Below, piece after piece: positions 5,769 to 13,460 of a DNA stretch of 26,292 nt. Origin of the DNA: Anaerolinea sp. (lineage in GTDB: Bacteria > Chloroflexota > Anaerolineae > Anaerolineales > Villigracilaceae); the NCBI GenBank assembly GCA_020720965.1, contig DYNS01000005.1, positions 1 through 26,292 of the forward strand. Reading direction: 5' to 3'. The stretch's first letter is position 1; each line of letters opens with the position of its first letter. The notes beneath the pieces were generated by a model. The model was given only the letters and a program-made list of their open reading frames with translations, did not search any database and was not told where the DNA came from. The position numbers and the translations under genes were made by a program.

Positions 5769-8102
5769 ATGATAGGAATGGAAGAATTCTTCACCTCGCT
5801 TGCTATACTCGCCACCCTTGCCACCTTTGGGACAGGGGCGTTGCTTTGGCGCAGATGTTTGAGGCGGGTGAAACAAGCAGGGCAGGAAGCGCCCGGTCTT
5901 CGGGAAGAACTGACCAAACGCCAACGCGAGTTGGAGGTCATTTACCAGGTCAGCCAGGTTGCCATCACCCACCCAGATTTGGAAACCATGCTTTCCGCCA
6001 TTGGCGCTCAGATGGAGGAAATCTTTGGGGTTTCTTCCGCGTTTATTGCCATTTACAACCCAAAACAGCAGCTCATTTACACCTCCTACTGGACGATTAA
6101 TAAAGAGCGCGTTTACGCCGAACCCATGCCCTACCCACAAGGGCTTACAACTATTTTGCTCAAGACCGGCAAACCCCTGTTGTTGGAAAAAGACGTGCAA
6201 ATCGTTGCCCCGCAACTGGGCGCAGAACTGACCTTTGCGGAAAAATATGGCTGCCCTAAAACCTGGCTGGGAGTCCCTATTCTGATAAAGCAGGAAGCAA
6301 TTGGGGCAATGAGCATTCAGAATTACGAAAAGGAATATGCTTTCGGCGAGGAGGATGTTCGCCTTTTGCAAACCATTGCCGCAAGTGTCGGCATCTCCAT
6401 TCAGAATGCCTGGCTGAGAGAGGCAACCCGGCTGGAATTGGACAGCCGCAAACAAGCCGAGGCGCAGGCGAGACATCGCGCCGAGCAAATGAACGCGATT
6501 AATCTCATTGGGCGGGCAATCACCTCCGGGCTGGAGTTGGATAGCGTTCTCACCAGTCTGCGGGTTCAATGCCAGCAAATTGCCCCGCAAATAGACATCT
6601 TCACCGTAGCCCTGTATGACGAGCGCACCGAAACCTTTCGGTTTGCCCAGTTTTATGATGACGGCGTGCAACTGACAGAGAAGCCCCGCCACATTCAGCA
6701 GCGGGAGGGCGGCGTAACGGCGGAAGTGATTCGGACGATGAAGACCATCTACCTGCCCGATACTCAAAACCGCGAAGCCAAACGCACCCACACCATTTTG
6801 CATCACGGCAAAAAACATGCCCGCGCCTACCTGGGCATTCCGTTGCAAATGGGACAAAAAATCATTGGGGTACTCTCCTGCCAAAGTTACCAACCCCATT
6901 CCTTCCACGCCGAGCAAATAGACATGCTGGAAACCATCGCCCTGCAAGCCGCCATCGCCGTAGAAAACGCCCGGCTCTACGAGCAAACCCGTCAGCGAAT
7001 GCAGGAACTGGAAGGCTTATACGAAGTAAGCCTAGCGTTAGGCAGCAACCTGAACTTGCAAAACGTAATGGAAAAACTCTTTCAAAAATGTCACGAAATC
7101 TTCCCCCTGGATGTTTTCTACATCGCCCTCTATGACGAAGAAACCCACATCATCAGCCACCCCCTGTTTTGGGATGCCGGTAAATTCTGCCAAACCGCCG
7201 CGAGGGATATAAGAGACAGCCCCGGCTTAAGCGGAGAAGTCATCCTCTCCCGCCGTACCCTGCACATCCCGGATGTCCTCGCCCCCAATGCCGGAGACTC
7301 GCTGCAAATCTTCCGTCTGGGAGGTAGCCCAAGCCGCTGCTACCTGGGCGCACCAATGATAGCCCGTCAAAACATTGTCGGGGTCATCTCCATCCAAACC
7401 TACCAGCCCAACACCTACACTCCAGAACACATCCGCCTGTTAGAGACCATCGCCCGTCAGGCAGCCCTCGCCCTGGAAAACAGCCGCCTATACCAAACCG
7501 CCCAGGAAGAGTTGGATAAACGCAAAAACAGCCTGCAAAACCTGAAAACTCAACTCACCGAAGTCGAAGCCGCCCAAGACACCCTGCGCGAACAAGCCAT
7601 TCGAGACCCCCTCACCAACCTGTATAACCGCCGCTACCTCAACGAACACATCAAAACCCTCTTGCAAGACTCCATCAACCAACAAAAACCGCTCTGCGTC
7701 CTCATGTTGGATATTGACCACTTCAAAAAACTGAACGATGAATACACCCATCTGGCAGGCGACCAACTCCTGCAAGCCTTAGCGGAGATGCTCCGCGCCA
7801 GCACCCGCCCCGGCGACATCACCTGCCGCTACGGTGGCGAGGAGTTCATCCTCCTCCTACCAGAAACCACCCTGGAAATCGCCACCCGCCGCGCCGAAGA
7901 AATCCGCCAGCGAATGCAAGAAACCCGCGCCCAATTTAACGAACACAGCCTCAGCGCCACCATTTCCATCGGCGTTACCGGCTACCCCTACCACAGCGAC
8001 AACGCCCCAGACCTCATCCTGCAAGCAGACCAGGCGCTCTACGCCGCCAAATCCGCCGGACGCAACCGCGTCATCTGTTGGAGTCCCTCCATCAGCGCCT
8101 AG
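5769..8102 (+). CDS. Membrane-anchored diguanylate cyclase with three GAF domains
   Basis: The protein is 777 residues. It makes cyclic di-GMP from two GTP. There is one N-terminal hydrophobic segment at about 8-27, then three GAF-like sensory domains at about 69-215, 255-402 and 428-572, each ending in a typical helix such as AIAVENARLYEQT (396-407). A charged coiled coil at 575-608 leads into a GGDEF domain at 611-770. The active-site motif is GGEEF (689-693), so catalysis should be intact. RPGD (680-683) lies exactly five residues before it, which is the product-inhibition I-site. No EAL domain is present. The start at 5769 has AAAGG 7 nt upstream; an ATG at 5778 is also possible. The ligands of the GAF domains cannot be told from sequence. 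Its stop codon overlaps that of mazG. Confidence 0.95.
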   Translation: MIGMEEFFTSLAILATLATFGTGALLWRRCLRRVKQAGQEAPGLREELTKRQRELEVIYQVSQVAITHPDLETMLSAIGAQMEEIFGVSSAFIAIYNPKQQLIYTSYWTINKERVYAEPMPYPQGLTTILLKTGKPLLLEKDVQIVAPQLGAELTFAEKYGCPKTWLGVPILIKQEAIGAMSIQNYEKEYAFGEEDVRLLQTIAASVGISIQNAWLREATRLELDSRKQAEAQARHRAEQMNAINLIGRAITSGLELDSVLTSLRVQCQQIAPQIDIFTVALYDERTETFRFAQFYDDGVQLTEKPRHIQQREGGVTAEVIRTMKTIYLPDTQNREAKRTHTILHHGKKHARAYLGIPLQMGQKIIGVLSCQSYQPHSFHAEQIDMLETIALQAAIAVENARLYEQTRQRMQELEGLYEVSLALGSNLNLQNVMEKLFQKCHEIFPLDVFYIALYDEETHIISHPLFWDAGKFCQTAARDIRDSPGLSGEVILSRRTLHIPDVLAPNAGDSLQIFRLGGSPSRCYLGAPMIARQNIVGVISIQTYQPNTYTPEHIRLLETIARQAALALENSRLYQTAQEELDKRKNSLQNLKTQLTEVEAAQDTLREQAIRDPLTNLYNRRYLNEHIKTLLQDSINQQKPLCVLMLDIDHFKKLNDEYTHLAGDQLLQALAEMLRASTRPGDITCRYGGEEFILLLPETTLEIATRRAEEIRQRMQETRAQFNEHSLSATISIGVTGYPYHSDNAPDLILQADQALYAAKSAGRNRVICWSPSISA

Positions 8103-9190
8103 CCCACCTCACGCTTGGCAGCCACCCAAAGCACATCCAACTCTTCCAGGCTCATCTCCTTCATCGAGCGCCCCAAAGCCCCGGCTTGCGCCTCCACAAA
8201 AGCAAATCGGCGCTTAAACTTCAGATTCGCCGCCCGCAAAGCGGATTCAGCATCCACCTTCTTCCAGCGTGCCAGGTTCACCACCGCAAAAAACAAATCC
8301 CCCACCTCGTCTGCCACAGCCACCTCATCGGTTGCCTCGCGCACCTCCTGCGCCTCCTCCACAACCTTCTCCAAAACCCCATCCACCTCGCGCCAGTCAA
8401 AACCCAACCGCGCTGCCCTCGCCTGAAACTCCTGCGCCTGAATCAACGCCGGTAAAGCCGCCGGAAGACCATCCAGCGCCCCCTTATGCACCTCGCCGCG
8501 CTCCTTGCGCTCGGCTTTCTTAATCGTTTCCCAATTTGCCAGCACATTCTCCACCCCGCCCACCTGCACATCGCCAAACACATGCGGATGACGGCGCACA
8601 ATCTTGTCATAAATTCCTTTAACAATGAGCGGCATAGAGAAAGTCTCCCTCTCCAGGGCAATCTGCGCGTTCAGCACCACCTGCAACAACAAATCGCCAA
8701 ACTCCTCGCACATCTTCTCGTCATCTTCCTCATCCATCGCCGCCAGAGTCTCATAACTCTCTTCCAGCAAATGCTTTCGCAAAGAAGAATGAGTCTGCTC
8801 CCTATCCCAGGGGCAACCATCCGGCGCGCGCAAATGAGCAATCACCTCCTGAAAAGACTCGAAGGAAGAACCCGGCGGCATCGGAGGCAGATACAGCGCC
8901 CGAACCGCCTCCCCACCCAAAGAATCCAGCCGGAATTCTGCCACCATTAAACCAGTTTCTGCCTCGCAAATTGCCTGCACCGGGTGCGAAGGCGGATACA
9001 CCCCCCTCAACACCGCCGCCACCCCTGGCAGGGCATCCGCTTCCAGGTTCAAAATCAGCGCCGGAGCATCCGGGGCAAACGGGGGAACATGCCTGCCCCG
9101 CAAAAGACTGGCATCCACCATCGCTAAATACCCCACATCCTGCAAACCCAACACCCCCAAAAAATTCGCCAAAGAATCCAGTAAAGCCAT
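8099..9190 (-). CDS. mazG: MazG nucleotide pyrophosphohydrolase with remnant methylase domain
   Basis: The protein is 363 residues. It hydrolyses nucleoside triphosphates to monophosphates and pyrophosphate. Both tandem MazG domains keep their metal motifs: EESYE (143-147) with EEFGD (162-166), and EEAQE (278-282) with DEVGD (294-298). The LRAPDGCPWDREQTH signature is at 120-134. Residues 1-105 resemble the rear half of the tetrapyrrole-methylase domain found in YabN-type fusions (LGLQDVGYLAMVDAS, 14-28; HPVQAI, 69-74), but the SAM-binding front half is absent. The ATG at 9190 has GGAGG 4 nt upstream. A longer frame to 9235 starts inside the rpsI terminator and is less likely. Codons end mostly in G, unlike all its neighbours. 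The stop TAG overlaps the diguanylate cyclase stop. Confidence 0.93.
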   Translation of the reverse strand: MALLDSLANFLGVLGLQDVGYLAMVDASLLRGRHVPPFAPDAPALILNLEADALPGVAAVLRGVYPPSHPVQAICEAETGLMVAEFRLDSLGGEAVRALYLPPMPPGSSFESFQEVIAHLRAPDGCPWDREQTHSSLRKHLLEESYETLAAMDEEDDEKMCEEFGDLLLQVVLNAQIALERETFSMPLIVKGIYDKIVRRHPHVFGDVQVGGVENVLANWETIKKAERKERGEVHKGALDGLPAALPALIQAQEFQARAARLGFDWREVDGVLEKVVEEAQEVREATDEVAVADEVGDLFFAVVNLARWKKVDAESALRAANLKFKRRFAFVEAQAGALGRSMKEMSLEELDVLWVAAKREVG

Positions 9191-9200
9191 ATCGCCTCCA

Positions 9201-9241
9201 AAAGCAAAAAAGCGCAATGCGTAAAATTTACGCATTGCGCT
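9201..9241 (-). terminator. Intrinsic terminator of the ribosomal-protein cluster
   Basis: A perfect inverted repeat has 15-bp arms (9211-9225 and 9227-9241) around a single central base. On the - strand it is followed by six T and, after GC, by more T. It lies 31 bp past the rpsI stop and ends the long - strand transcript. The + strand side has no T-tract, so it works in one direction only. Confidence 0.92.
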
Positions 9242-9254
9242 CTCTCAAAGTCAA
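9225..9254 (-). promoter_or_regulatory. Candidate mazG promoter overlapping the terminator
   Basis: On the - strand TTGACT (9249-9254, 5/6 match to -35) is separated by 18 bp from TAAATT (9225-9230, 4/6 match to -10). The -10 falls inside the terminator stem. A start near 9218 would leave a leader of about 28 nt for mazG. This is a weak match and the spacing could be chance. Confidence 0.3.
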
Positions 9255-9272
9255 AAACTCGTCACCAAAAAA

Positions 9273-9665
9273 TTAACGCTTGGTGTAAGTAGGCGCTTTG
9301 CGGGCGCGTTTAAGACCGGGTTTCTTACGTTCCTTCACCCGCGCATCGCGGGTTAACAAGCCAGCCTTACGCATAGAAGAATTCCACTCGCCATTCATCT
9401 TCACCAGAGCGCGGGCTAAACCCAACGTCACCGAGTCAGTTTGCCCGGTAACGCCGCCGCCCTTTACCAGGACGGTGATGTCATACCCGCTGTTATCCTG
9501 CCCAATGGCAACCAAAGGGGAAAAAATAGCCTGCATGTCGCCAGGACGGGTGAAAAATTCTGCCGCCTGTTTATCGTTGACCACAAACTTACCAGAGCCA
9601 GCCGAAACACGCACACGAGCGGTGCCTTCTTTACGGCGACCAATGCCTTCAAAATACTGCGCCAT
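9273..9665 (-). CDS. rpsI: 30S ribosomal protein S9
   Basis: The protein is 130 residues, the usual length. It starts with the family's FEGIGRRKEGTARVR segment and ends with the basic tail RARKAPTYTKR, which reaches into the ribosomal P site near the tRNA anticodon loop. An AAGGA-type ribosome binding site precedes the ATG. It follows rplM by 13 bp, the near-universal rplM-rpsI pair, and is the last gene before the cluster terminator. I see nothing missing. Confidence 0.98.
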   Translation of the reverse strand: MAQYFEGIGRRKEGTARVRVSAGSGKFVVNDKQAAEFFTRPGDMQAIFSPLVAIGQDNSGYDITVLVKGGGVTGQTDSVTLGLARALVKMNGEWNSSMRKAGLLTRDARVKERKKPGLKRARKAPTYTKR

Positions 9666-9678
9666 AATTCCTTACTCC

Positions 9679-10098
9679 TTATTTATCAACCTGAGCACTA
9701 TGCGGGTGTTCAGCCCCGCCGTAAACCTTCAACCGCTTAATAATTTGGCGGCTAAATTTGCTTTTGGGCAACATACCCCACACCGCATCCCGAATCACAC
9801 GGTCTGGGTGAGTTTTCAACTGGTCACGCAGCGAGACGGACTTCAGACCGCCGGGATAACCGGAATGCTTATGGTAGAACTTTTCGGTTTCGCGGTTGCC
9901 GGTAGTGGTGATGTGCGCCGCATTGATAACGACAACGTAGTCACCCATCGGCACGCCGGGGGTAAATGTGGGCTTGTGTTTGCCGAGCAGGGTCGCGGCA
10001 ATTTTAGACGCAATGCGCCCCAGGGTTTCACCGGCGGCATCCACCAGCACCCATTCAGACTCAATTTCTTTTGCTTTCGGATAGTACGATTTGTACAC
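9679..10098 (-). CDS. rplM: 50S ribosomal protein L13
   Basis: This is an early-assembly protein of the large subunit. The assigned product is 139 residues beginning (M)YKSYYPKAKEIESEWVLVDA, which matches where the family normally begins. I chose GTG at 10098 because GGAG (10107-10110) lies 8 nt upstream. The frame also extends to a TTG at 10122 (147 residues), which would add eight residues absent from typical L13 and would place GGAG inside the gene. The segments LGRIAS and HPDRVIRDAVWGMLPK are characteristic. It lies 43 bp downstream of truA. Confidence 0.96.
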   Translation of the reverse strand: MYKSYYPKAKEIESEWVLVDAAGETLGRIASKIAATLLGKHKPTFTPGVPMGDYVVVINAAHITTTGNRETEKFYHKHSGYPGGLKSVSLRDQLKTHPDRVIRDAVWGMLPKSKFSRQIIKRLKVYGGAEHPHSAQVDK

Positions 10099-10141
10099 GG
10101 TTGTCTCTCCACTTACAGACAAATTTACGGTTTTTACCAGA

Positions 10142-10882
10142 TTATTCTGGATACCTTACTTGCATCAGGGTCAAGCCGCCTGGCTTTGCCAAGCCGGGGA
10201 CAAGTCCCTTGTTGTTACCTTCCAACATCTGCGCCAAATCTTCCAGCGAGAGTTTACTCTGCCCACAAGAGACCTGCACAAAGACCAGTCTTCTCACCAT
10301 GTGGTAAAGGAAGGACTGCGCCTCTATCTCAAATATCCATTCGTCACCGGTTTGCCGCCAAAGGGCGCTACTGACTGTTCTCAGGGCGCTCCCGCCAGGG
10401 CGGGGCGGGTTGCCAAAGGCGGAAAAGTTATGGCTTCCGGGCAACAGGGCGGCGGCGGCTTGCAGGGTTTCTTCGTCTGGTGAGGGATACACCCGCCAGG
10501 CGTAGCGTTCCCGCAAGGGGTCGCGCCGGGGCTGTGAGTAAATTCGGTAACGATAACGGCGGGAGAGAGCGTCAAAGCGCGGGTGAAAATCTGCCGCCGT
10601 TTGTTGGGTTCGTTGTACGGCAACCTCCTCGGGGAGGTGACTGTTGAGGGCGCTGGTGAGTTCTTCGGGGGAATGTTGCCATTCCAGGTCAAAGGCGGCA
10701 ACCTGTCCTTGGGCGTGAACACCGGTATCGGTGCGTGCCGCCATCAGGATGGAGGTTTGCTGCCAGCCAATCTTCCGCAGAGCCGCTTCCACCTCACCCT
10801 GGGCAGTTCGCGCCGTTTGTTGGCGCTGACTGCCCGCAAGGTATGTGCCGTCGTAGGCAAAAATAATCTGGTAACGTGCCAT
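10142..10882 (-). CDS. truA: tRNA pseudouridine(38-40) synthase
   Basis: TruA isomerises uridines 38-40 in the anticodon stem-loop of many tRNAs. The protein is 246 residues, within the family range. The catalytic aspartate is D52 in ARTDTGVHA (49-57), and the C-terminal FLYHMVRR segment is conserved. No Shine-Dalgarno match is visible before the ATG; the 53 bp after rplQ hold two small hairpins instead, so expression is probably much lower than that of the ribosomal proteins around it (inference). The position between rplQ and rplM-rpsI is common in several bacterial phyla. Confidence 0.97.
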   Translation of the reverse strand: MARYQIIFAYDGTYLAGSQRQQTARTAQGEVEAALRKIGWQQTSILMAARTDTGVHAQGQVAAFDLEWQHSPEELTSALNSHLPEEVAVQRTQQTAADFHPRFDALSRRYRYRIYSQPRRDPLRERYAWRVYPSPDEETLQAAAALLPGSHNFSAFGNPPRPGGSALRTVSSALWRQTGDEWIFEIEAQSFLYHMVRRLVFVQVSCGQSKLSLEDLAQMLEGNNKGLVPGLAKPGGLTLMQVRYPE

Positions 10883-10884
10883 TT

Positions 10885-10916
10885 GCTAAGGCGGGCTTAG
10901 CCGCCAAAACCGGCGG
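10885..10916 (-). promoter_or_regulatory. Two small hairpins before truA
   Basis: In the rplQ-truA spacer, GCTAAG/CTTAGC (10885-10890 with 10896-10901, 5-nt loop) ends 2 nt from the truA ATG. CCGCC/GGCGG (10901-10905 with 10912-10916) adjoins it. No ribosome binding site is apparent in the same stretch. The structures could limit ribosome entry or be an RNA processing site. Neither has a terminator-grade U-tract. Confidence 0.3.
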
Positions 10917-10935
10917 TTATGCCGCCGCTGATGAA

Positions 10936-11316
10936 CTATTCTTCCACGAGTTCGAGCATCACCATTTCGGCAGCATCGCCCTGACGTGGTCCCAGTTTCA
11001 ACATGCGGGTGTAACCGCCGTTGCGGGTGGCAAAGCGAGGGGCGATATCGTCAAACAGCTTCTTGACAACATCATTGCCGCCTCCGAGGCGGGAGGCAAC
11101 CAAGCGGCGGGCATTCACCTTGCCGATTTCTTCGGCTTCGGCGGAGCGGCGAGCGATGGTAATCATCCGCTCGGCTTCACCGCGAATGGCTTCTGCTTTG
11201 GTGCGCGTGGTTGTGATGCGCTCGTGTGAAAATAATTGTTTAATGAGGGTGCGCCGCAGGGCGGTTCTTGCGCCTTTGCTGCGCCCCAGTTTGTATCCTG
11301 CTACCTGATGTCGCAT
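10936..11316 (-). CDS. rplQ: 50S ribosomal protein L17
   Basis: The protein is 126 residues, of the short bacterial type. It begins MRHQVAGYKLGRSKGARTAL, close to the family's usual opening, and carries the conserved ITTTRTKAEAIR and LVASRLGGGNDVVKKLF regions. It binds 23S rRNA near the exit-tunnel side of the large subunit. The gene follows rpoA by only 5 bp, so coupling with rpoA is likely, as in the classical alpha operon. Confidence 0.97.
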   Translation of the reverse strand: MRHQVAGYKLGRSKGARTALRRTLIKQLFSHERITTTRTKAEAIRGEAERMITIARRSAEAEEIGKVNARRLVASRLGGGNDVVKKLFDDIAPRFATRNGGYTRMLKLGPRQGDAAEMVMLELVEE

Positions 11317-11321
11317 TTTGA

Positions 11322-12290
11322 TTACTCCGCGTTATTCGATTGTTCTTTCATGAAGCCTTTTTCAATCATTTTCAGGCGCAATTCGTCCAGGCTTTTCTCG
11401 CCAAAGTTGCGAATTGACATGACGGCTTGCTCACCTTTTTCCAGCAGGTCCAGCACGTCACCGACTGTTGTGATTCCCGTTCGCTTCAGGGAGTTGAACA
11501 CACGCACCGAAAGGTCTAGGGCTTCGACGGGGGTTTCAGCGACTTCGCTGCTGAGGCGCGTACCGGTAATTTCTTTTTCCATGGGGATAGTCAGCGTTTC
11601 TTCGCTGATACCGGCAACGTAGCGCAAGTGTTCAATCATAATTTTTGCGGCAGAACTGAGCGCCTTTTCGGAGGAGATGACTCCGTCCGTCCAGATTTCG
11701 AGGGTCAGTCTGTCGTAGTTGGTGCTTTGCCCAACACGGGCGTTGCTTACTTCCCAGTTGACACGCTTGACGGGGCTGAAAATCGCATCTACAGGGAGTT
11801 CGCCAATGGGCAGATGCCCAGAGCGGTCATTTGCCGGTGAGTAGCCGCGCCCTCGTTCTACGGTGAATTCCATATCGAGGCGGGTTCCGGGTTTGTCCAC
11901 CGTGAAGAGGTAGAGGTCGGGGTTGATGACTTCCACTTCCGAGGGGGCGAGAATGTCCGCTGCGGTGACTACGCCCTCGCCGCGCACTTCAAGGTGCATC
12001 CGGGTCGTATCTACGCCGTTGAGTTTGAGGCGCAGCTGCTTGATTTGAAGCATAACCTGAATGACATCTTCACGCACGCCGGAAATGTCGCTAAATTCAT
12101 GCAACACATCCGAGACTCGCACCGAGGTCACCGCCGCGCCTTCGAGGGAGGATAGCAGGACGCGCCTGAGGGCGTTGCCAACGGTCGCGCCGTAGCCGCG
12201 TTCTAGCGGGCTGATGATAAATTTTCCATAGTTTCGAGCTTCTGCCTCGCGCTCGATCTTCGGCATAACCATGTTTGATAAGCCGGTCAC
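11322..12290 (-). CDS. rpoA: DNA-directed RNA polymerase subunit alpha
   Basis: The protein is 322 residues. The N-terminal assembly domain (about 1-235) shows LERGYGATVGNALRRVLLSS, the dimerisation and beta-binding core. The C-terminal domain (about 255-315) keeps the helix-hairpin-helix SVRVFNSLKRTGITTVGDV and RNFGEKSLDEL, used to contact UP elements and activators. I chose GTG at 12290 because GAGGTGA lies just upstream; in-frame ATGs at 12272 and 12266 are alternatives nearer the conserved start. The 75-bp spacer behind rpsD contains a small 5-bp hairpin (12327-12339) too weak to call a terminator. Confidence 0.97.
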   Translation of the reverse strand: MTGLSNMVMPKIEREAEARNYGKFIISPLERGYGATVGNALRRVLLSSLEGAAVTSVRVSDVLHEFSDISGVREDVIQVMLQIKQLRLKLNGVDTTRMHLEVRGEGVVTAADILAPSEVEVINPDLYLFTVDKPGTRLDMEFTVERGRGYSPANDRSGHLPIGELPVDAIFSPVKRVNWEVSNARVGQSTNYDRLTLEIWTDGVISSEKALSSAAKIMIEHLRYVAGISEETLTIPMEKEITGTRLSSEVAETPVEALDLSVRVFNSLKRTGITTVGDVLDLLEKGEQAVMSIRNFGEKSLDELRLKMIEKGFMKEQSNNAE

Positions 12291-12365
12291 AGTTCACCTC
12301 TCCATGTTAAAAATCAGGCGGAAAACTGCCCAAGGGGCATTTGTCCAAAGGCTGCGGAGAGTACC

Positions 12366-13013
12366 TTACCGCGAGTAGAATTCAACGATGAGCTGTTCGT
12401 TCAAACTGCCATCAATTTCGGAGCGTTCCGGCAGGCGGAGGACGGAACCTGTCAGGTTTTTAAGGTCGCGCCCAAGCCAGGCAGGGAAAGTGCGCTTCTC
12501 GGCAACATCCGCGAGTTCTTTGAAAAAGGTCGTGTCGCGGGAGCCGTCACGCACCTGAATGACATCTCCGTGTTCGAGCAACATCGAAGGAACGTCTGTG
12601 CGTCGCCCATTGACCATGAAGTGACCATGAGTGACGAGCAGGCGTGCCTGAGCACGGCTGGACGCAAAGCCCATGCGGAAAATGACGTTATCGAGACGGG
12701 ATTCGAGAATCTGAAGGAGATTCAAGCCCGTCAGACCACGTCGTTGCGATGCGGTCTCGTAATAGCGGCGGAACTGTCGTTCCATCGTGCCGTAAACGCG
12801 GCGAGCGCGTTGTTTGGCGCGCAGCTGACGCGCGAAGTCGGATTCGCGCCCGGTGACGCTTTTGGAACGTCCACTGCTTTTGCCATGTTGACCAGGGGCA
12901 AAGCTGCGGCGTTCAAAAGCGCATTTGGCAGTGAAGCACCGCTCGCCCTTCAAAAAGAGTTTTTCACCTTCACGCCGGCATAGTCTACACACCGGACCAA
13001 GATATTTCGCCAT
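12366..13013 (-). CDS. rpsD: 30S ribosomal protein S4 (zinc-binding form)
   Basis: The protein is 215 residues. It is a primary 16S rRNA-binding assembly protein. The N-terminus keeps four cysteines, C9, C12, C26 and C31, matching the zinc-containing C+ form of S4. The S4 RNA-binding domain runs from about 103, with SRLDNVIFRMGFASSRAQAR. The tail ends NEQLIVEFYSR as usual. It lies 22 bp after rpsK. In other bacteria S4 represses its own operon; I see no clear pseudoknot target here. Confidence 0.98.
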   Translation of the reverse strand: MAKYLGPVCRLCRREGEKLFLKGERCFTAKCAFERRSFAPGQHGKSSGRSKSVTGRESDFARQLRAKQRARRVYGTMERQFRRYYETASQRRGLTGLNLLQILESRLDNVIFRMGFASSRAQARLLVTHGHFMVNGRRTDVPSMLLEHGDVIQVRDGSRDTTFFKELADVAEKRTFPAWLGRDLKNLTGSVLRLPERSEIDGSLNEQLIVEFYSR

Positions 13014-13035
13014 TTGTTCTTACCTCTCCAAACGA

Positions 13036-13440
13036 TTACACGCGGCGTTTTTTCGGGGGGCGGCAGCCGTTGTGGGCGACTGGCGTTGTGTCCGAAATGG
13101 AACGAACTTTGATTCCCATCGATTGCACAGCACGGATGGCTGATTCTCGACCGGGACCAGGTCCTTTAACAATCAGGTCTACTTCCTGCAAGCCCATCTG
13201 TTGAGCGGCTTTAATCGCCTGCTCTGCGGCAAGGCGGGCGGCAAAGGGAGTGCTTTTGCGCGAACCCTTGAAGCCTGCCGAGCCAGCGCTGCCCCAAGTT
13301 ACCGTATTGCCGGTTGTGTCGGTAACGGTAATGATGGTGTTGTTAAAGGAGGCAAATACATGCACTTGCCCCGAAGATAACGACCGTTTGGCTTTTTTGG
13401 CGCCGGTTGTGCGGCGCGCTTGGCGTACATTTTGAGCCAT
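13036..13440 (-). CDS. rpsK: 30S ribosomal protein S11
   Basis: The protein is 134 residues. It lies on the small-subunit platform near the mRNA exit site. The core VHVFASFNNTIITVTD and the C-terminus HNGCRPPKKRRV are almost invariant in the family. The Asn-Gly in that tail is where an isoaspartate forms in E. coli S11. The N-terminal 20 residues are basic and variable. It lies 20 bp after rpsM and 22 bp before rpsD. Confidence 0.98.
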   Translation of the reverse strand: MAQNVRQARRTTGAKKAKRSLSSGQVHVFASFNNTIITVTDTTGNTVTWGSAGSAGFKGSRKSTPFAARLAAEQAIKAAQQMGLQEVDLIVKGPGPGRESAIRAVQSMGIKVRSISDTTPVAHNGCRPPKKRRV

Positions 13441-13460
13441 AATAGTTCACATCCTCCAGG

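Noticed and set aside
5739..6986. Long open frame (415 codons) on - opposite the diguanylate cyclase
   Set aside because: It is antisense to recognised GAF domains, has no ribosome binding site and resembles no family.
9298..10374. 358-codon open frame on + across rpsI, rplM and the end of truA
   Set aside because: It crosses three confidently identified - strand genes and has no recognisable domain.
12327..12339. Hairpin TGCCC-GGGCA in the rpsD-rpoA spacer considered as a terminator or attenuator
   Set aside because: The stem is only 5 bp with a 3-nt loop and a short broken T-tract, and ending transcription before rpoA would be implausible.
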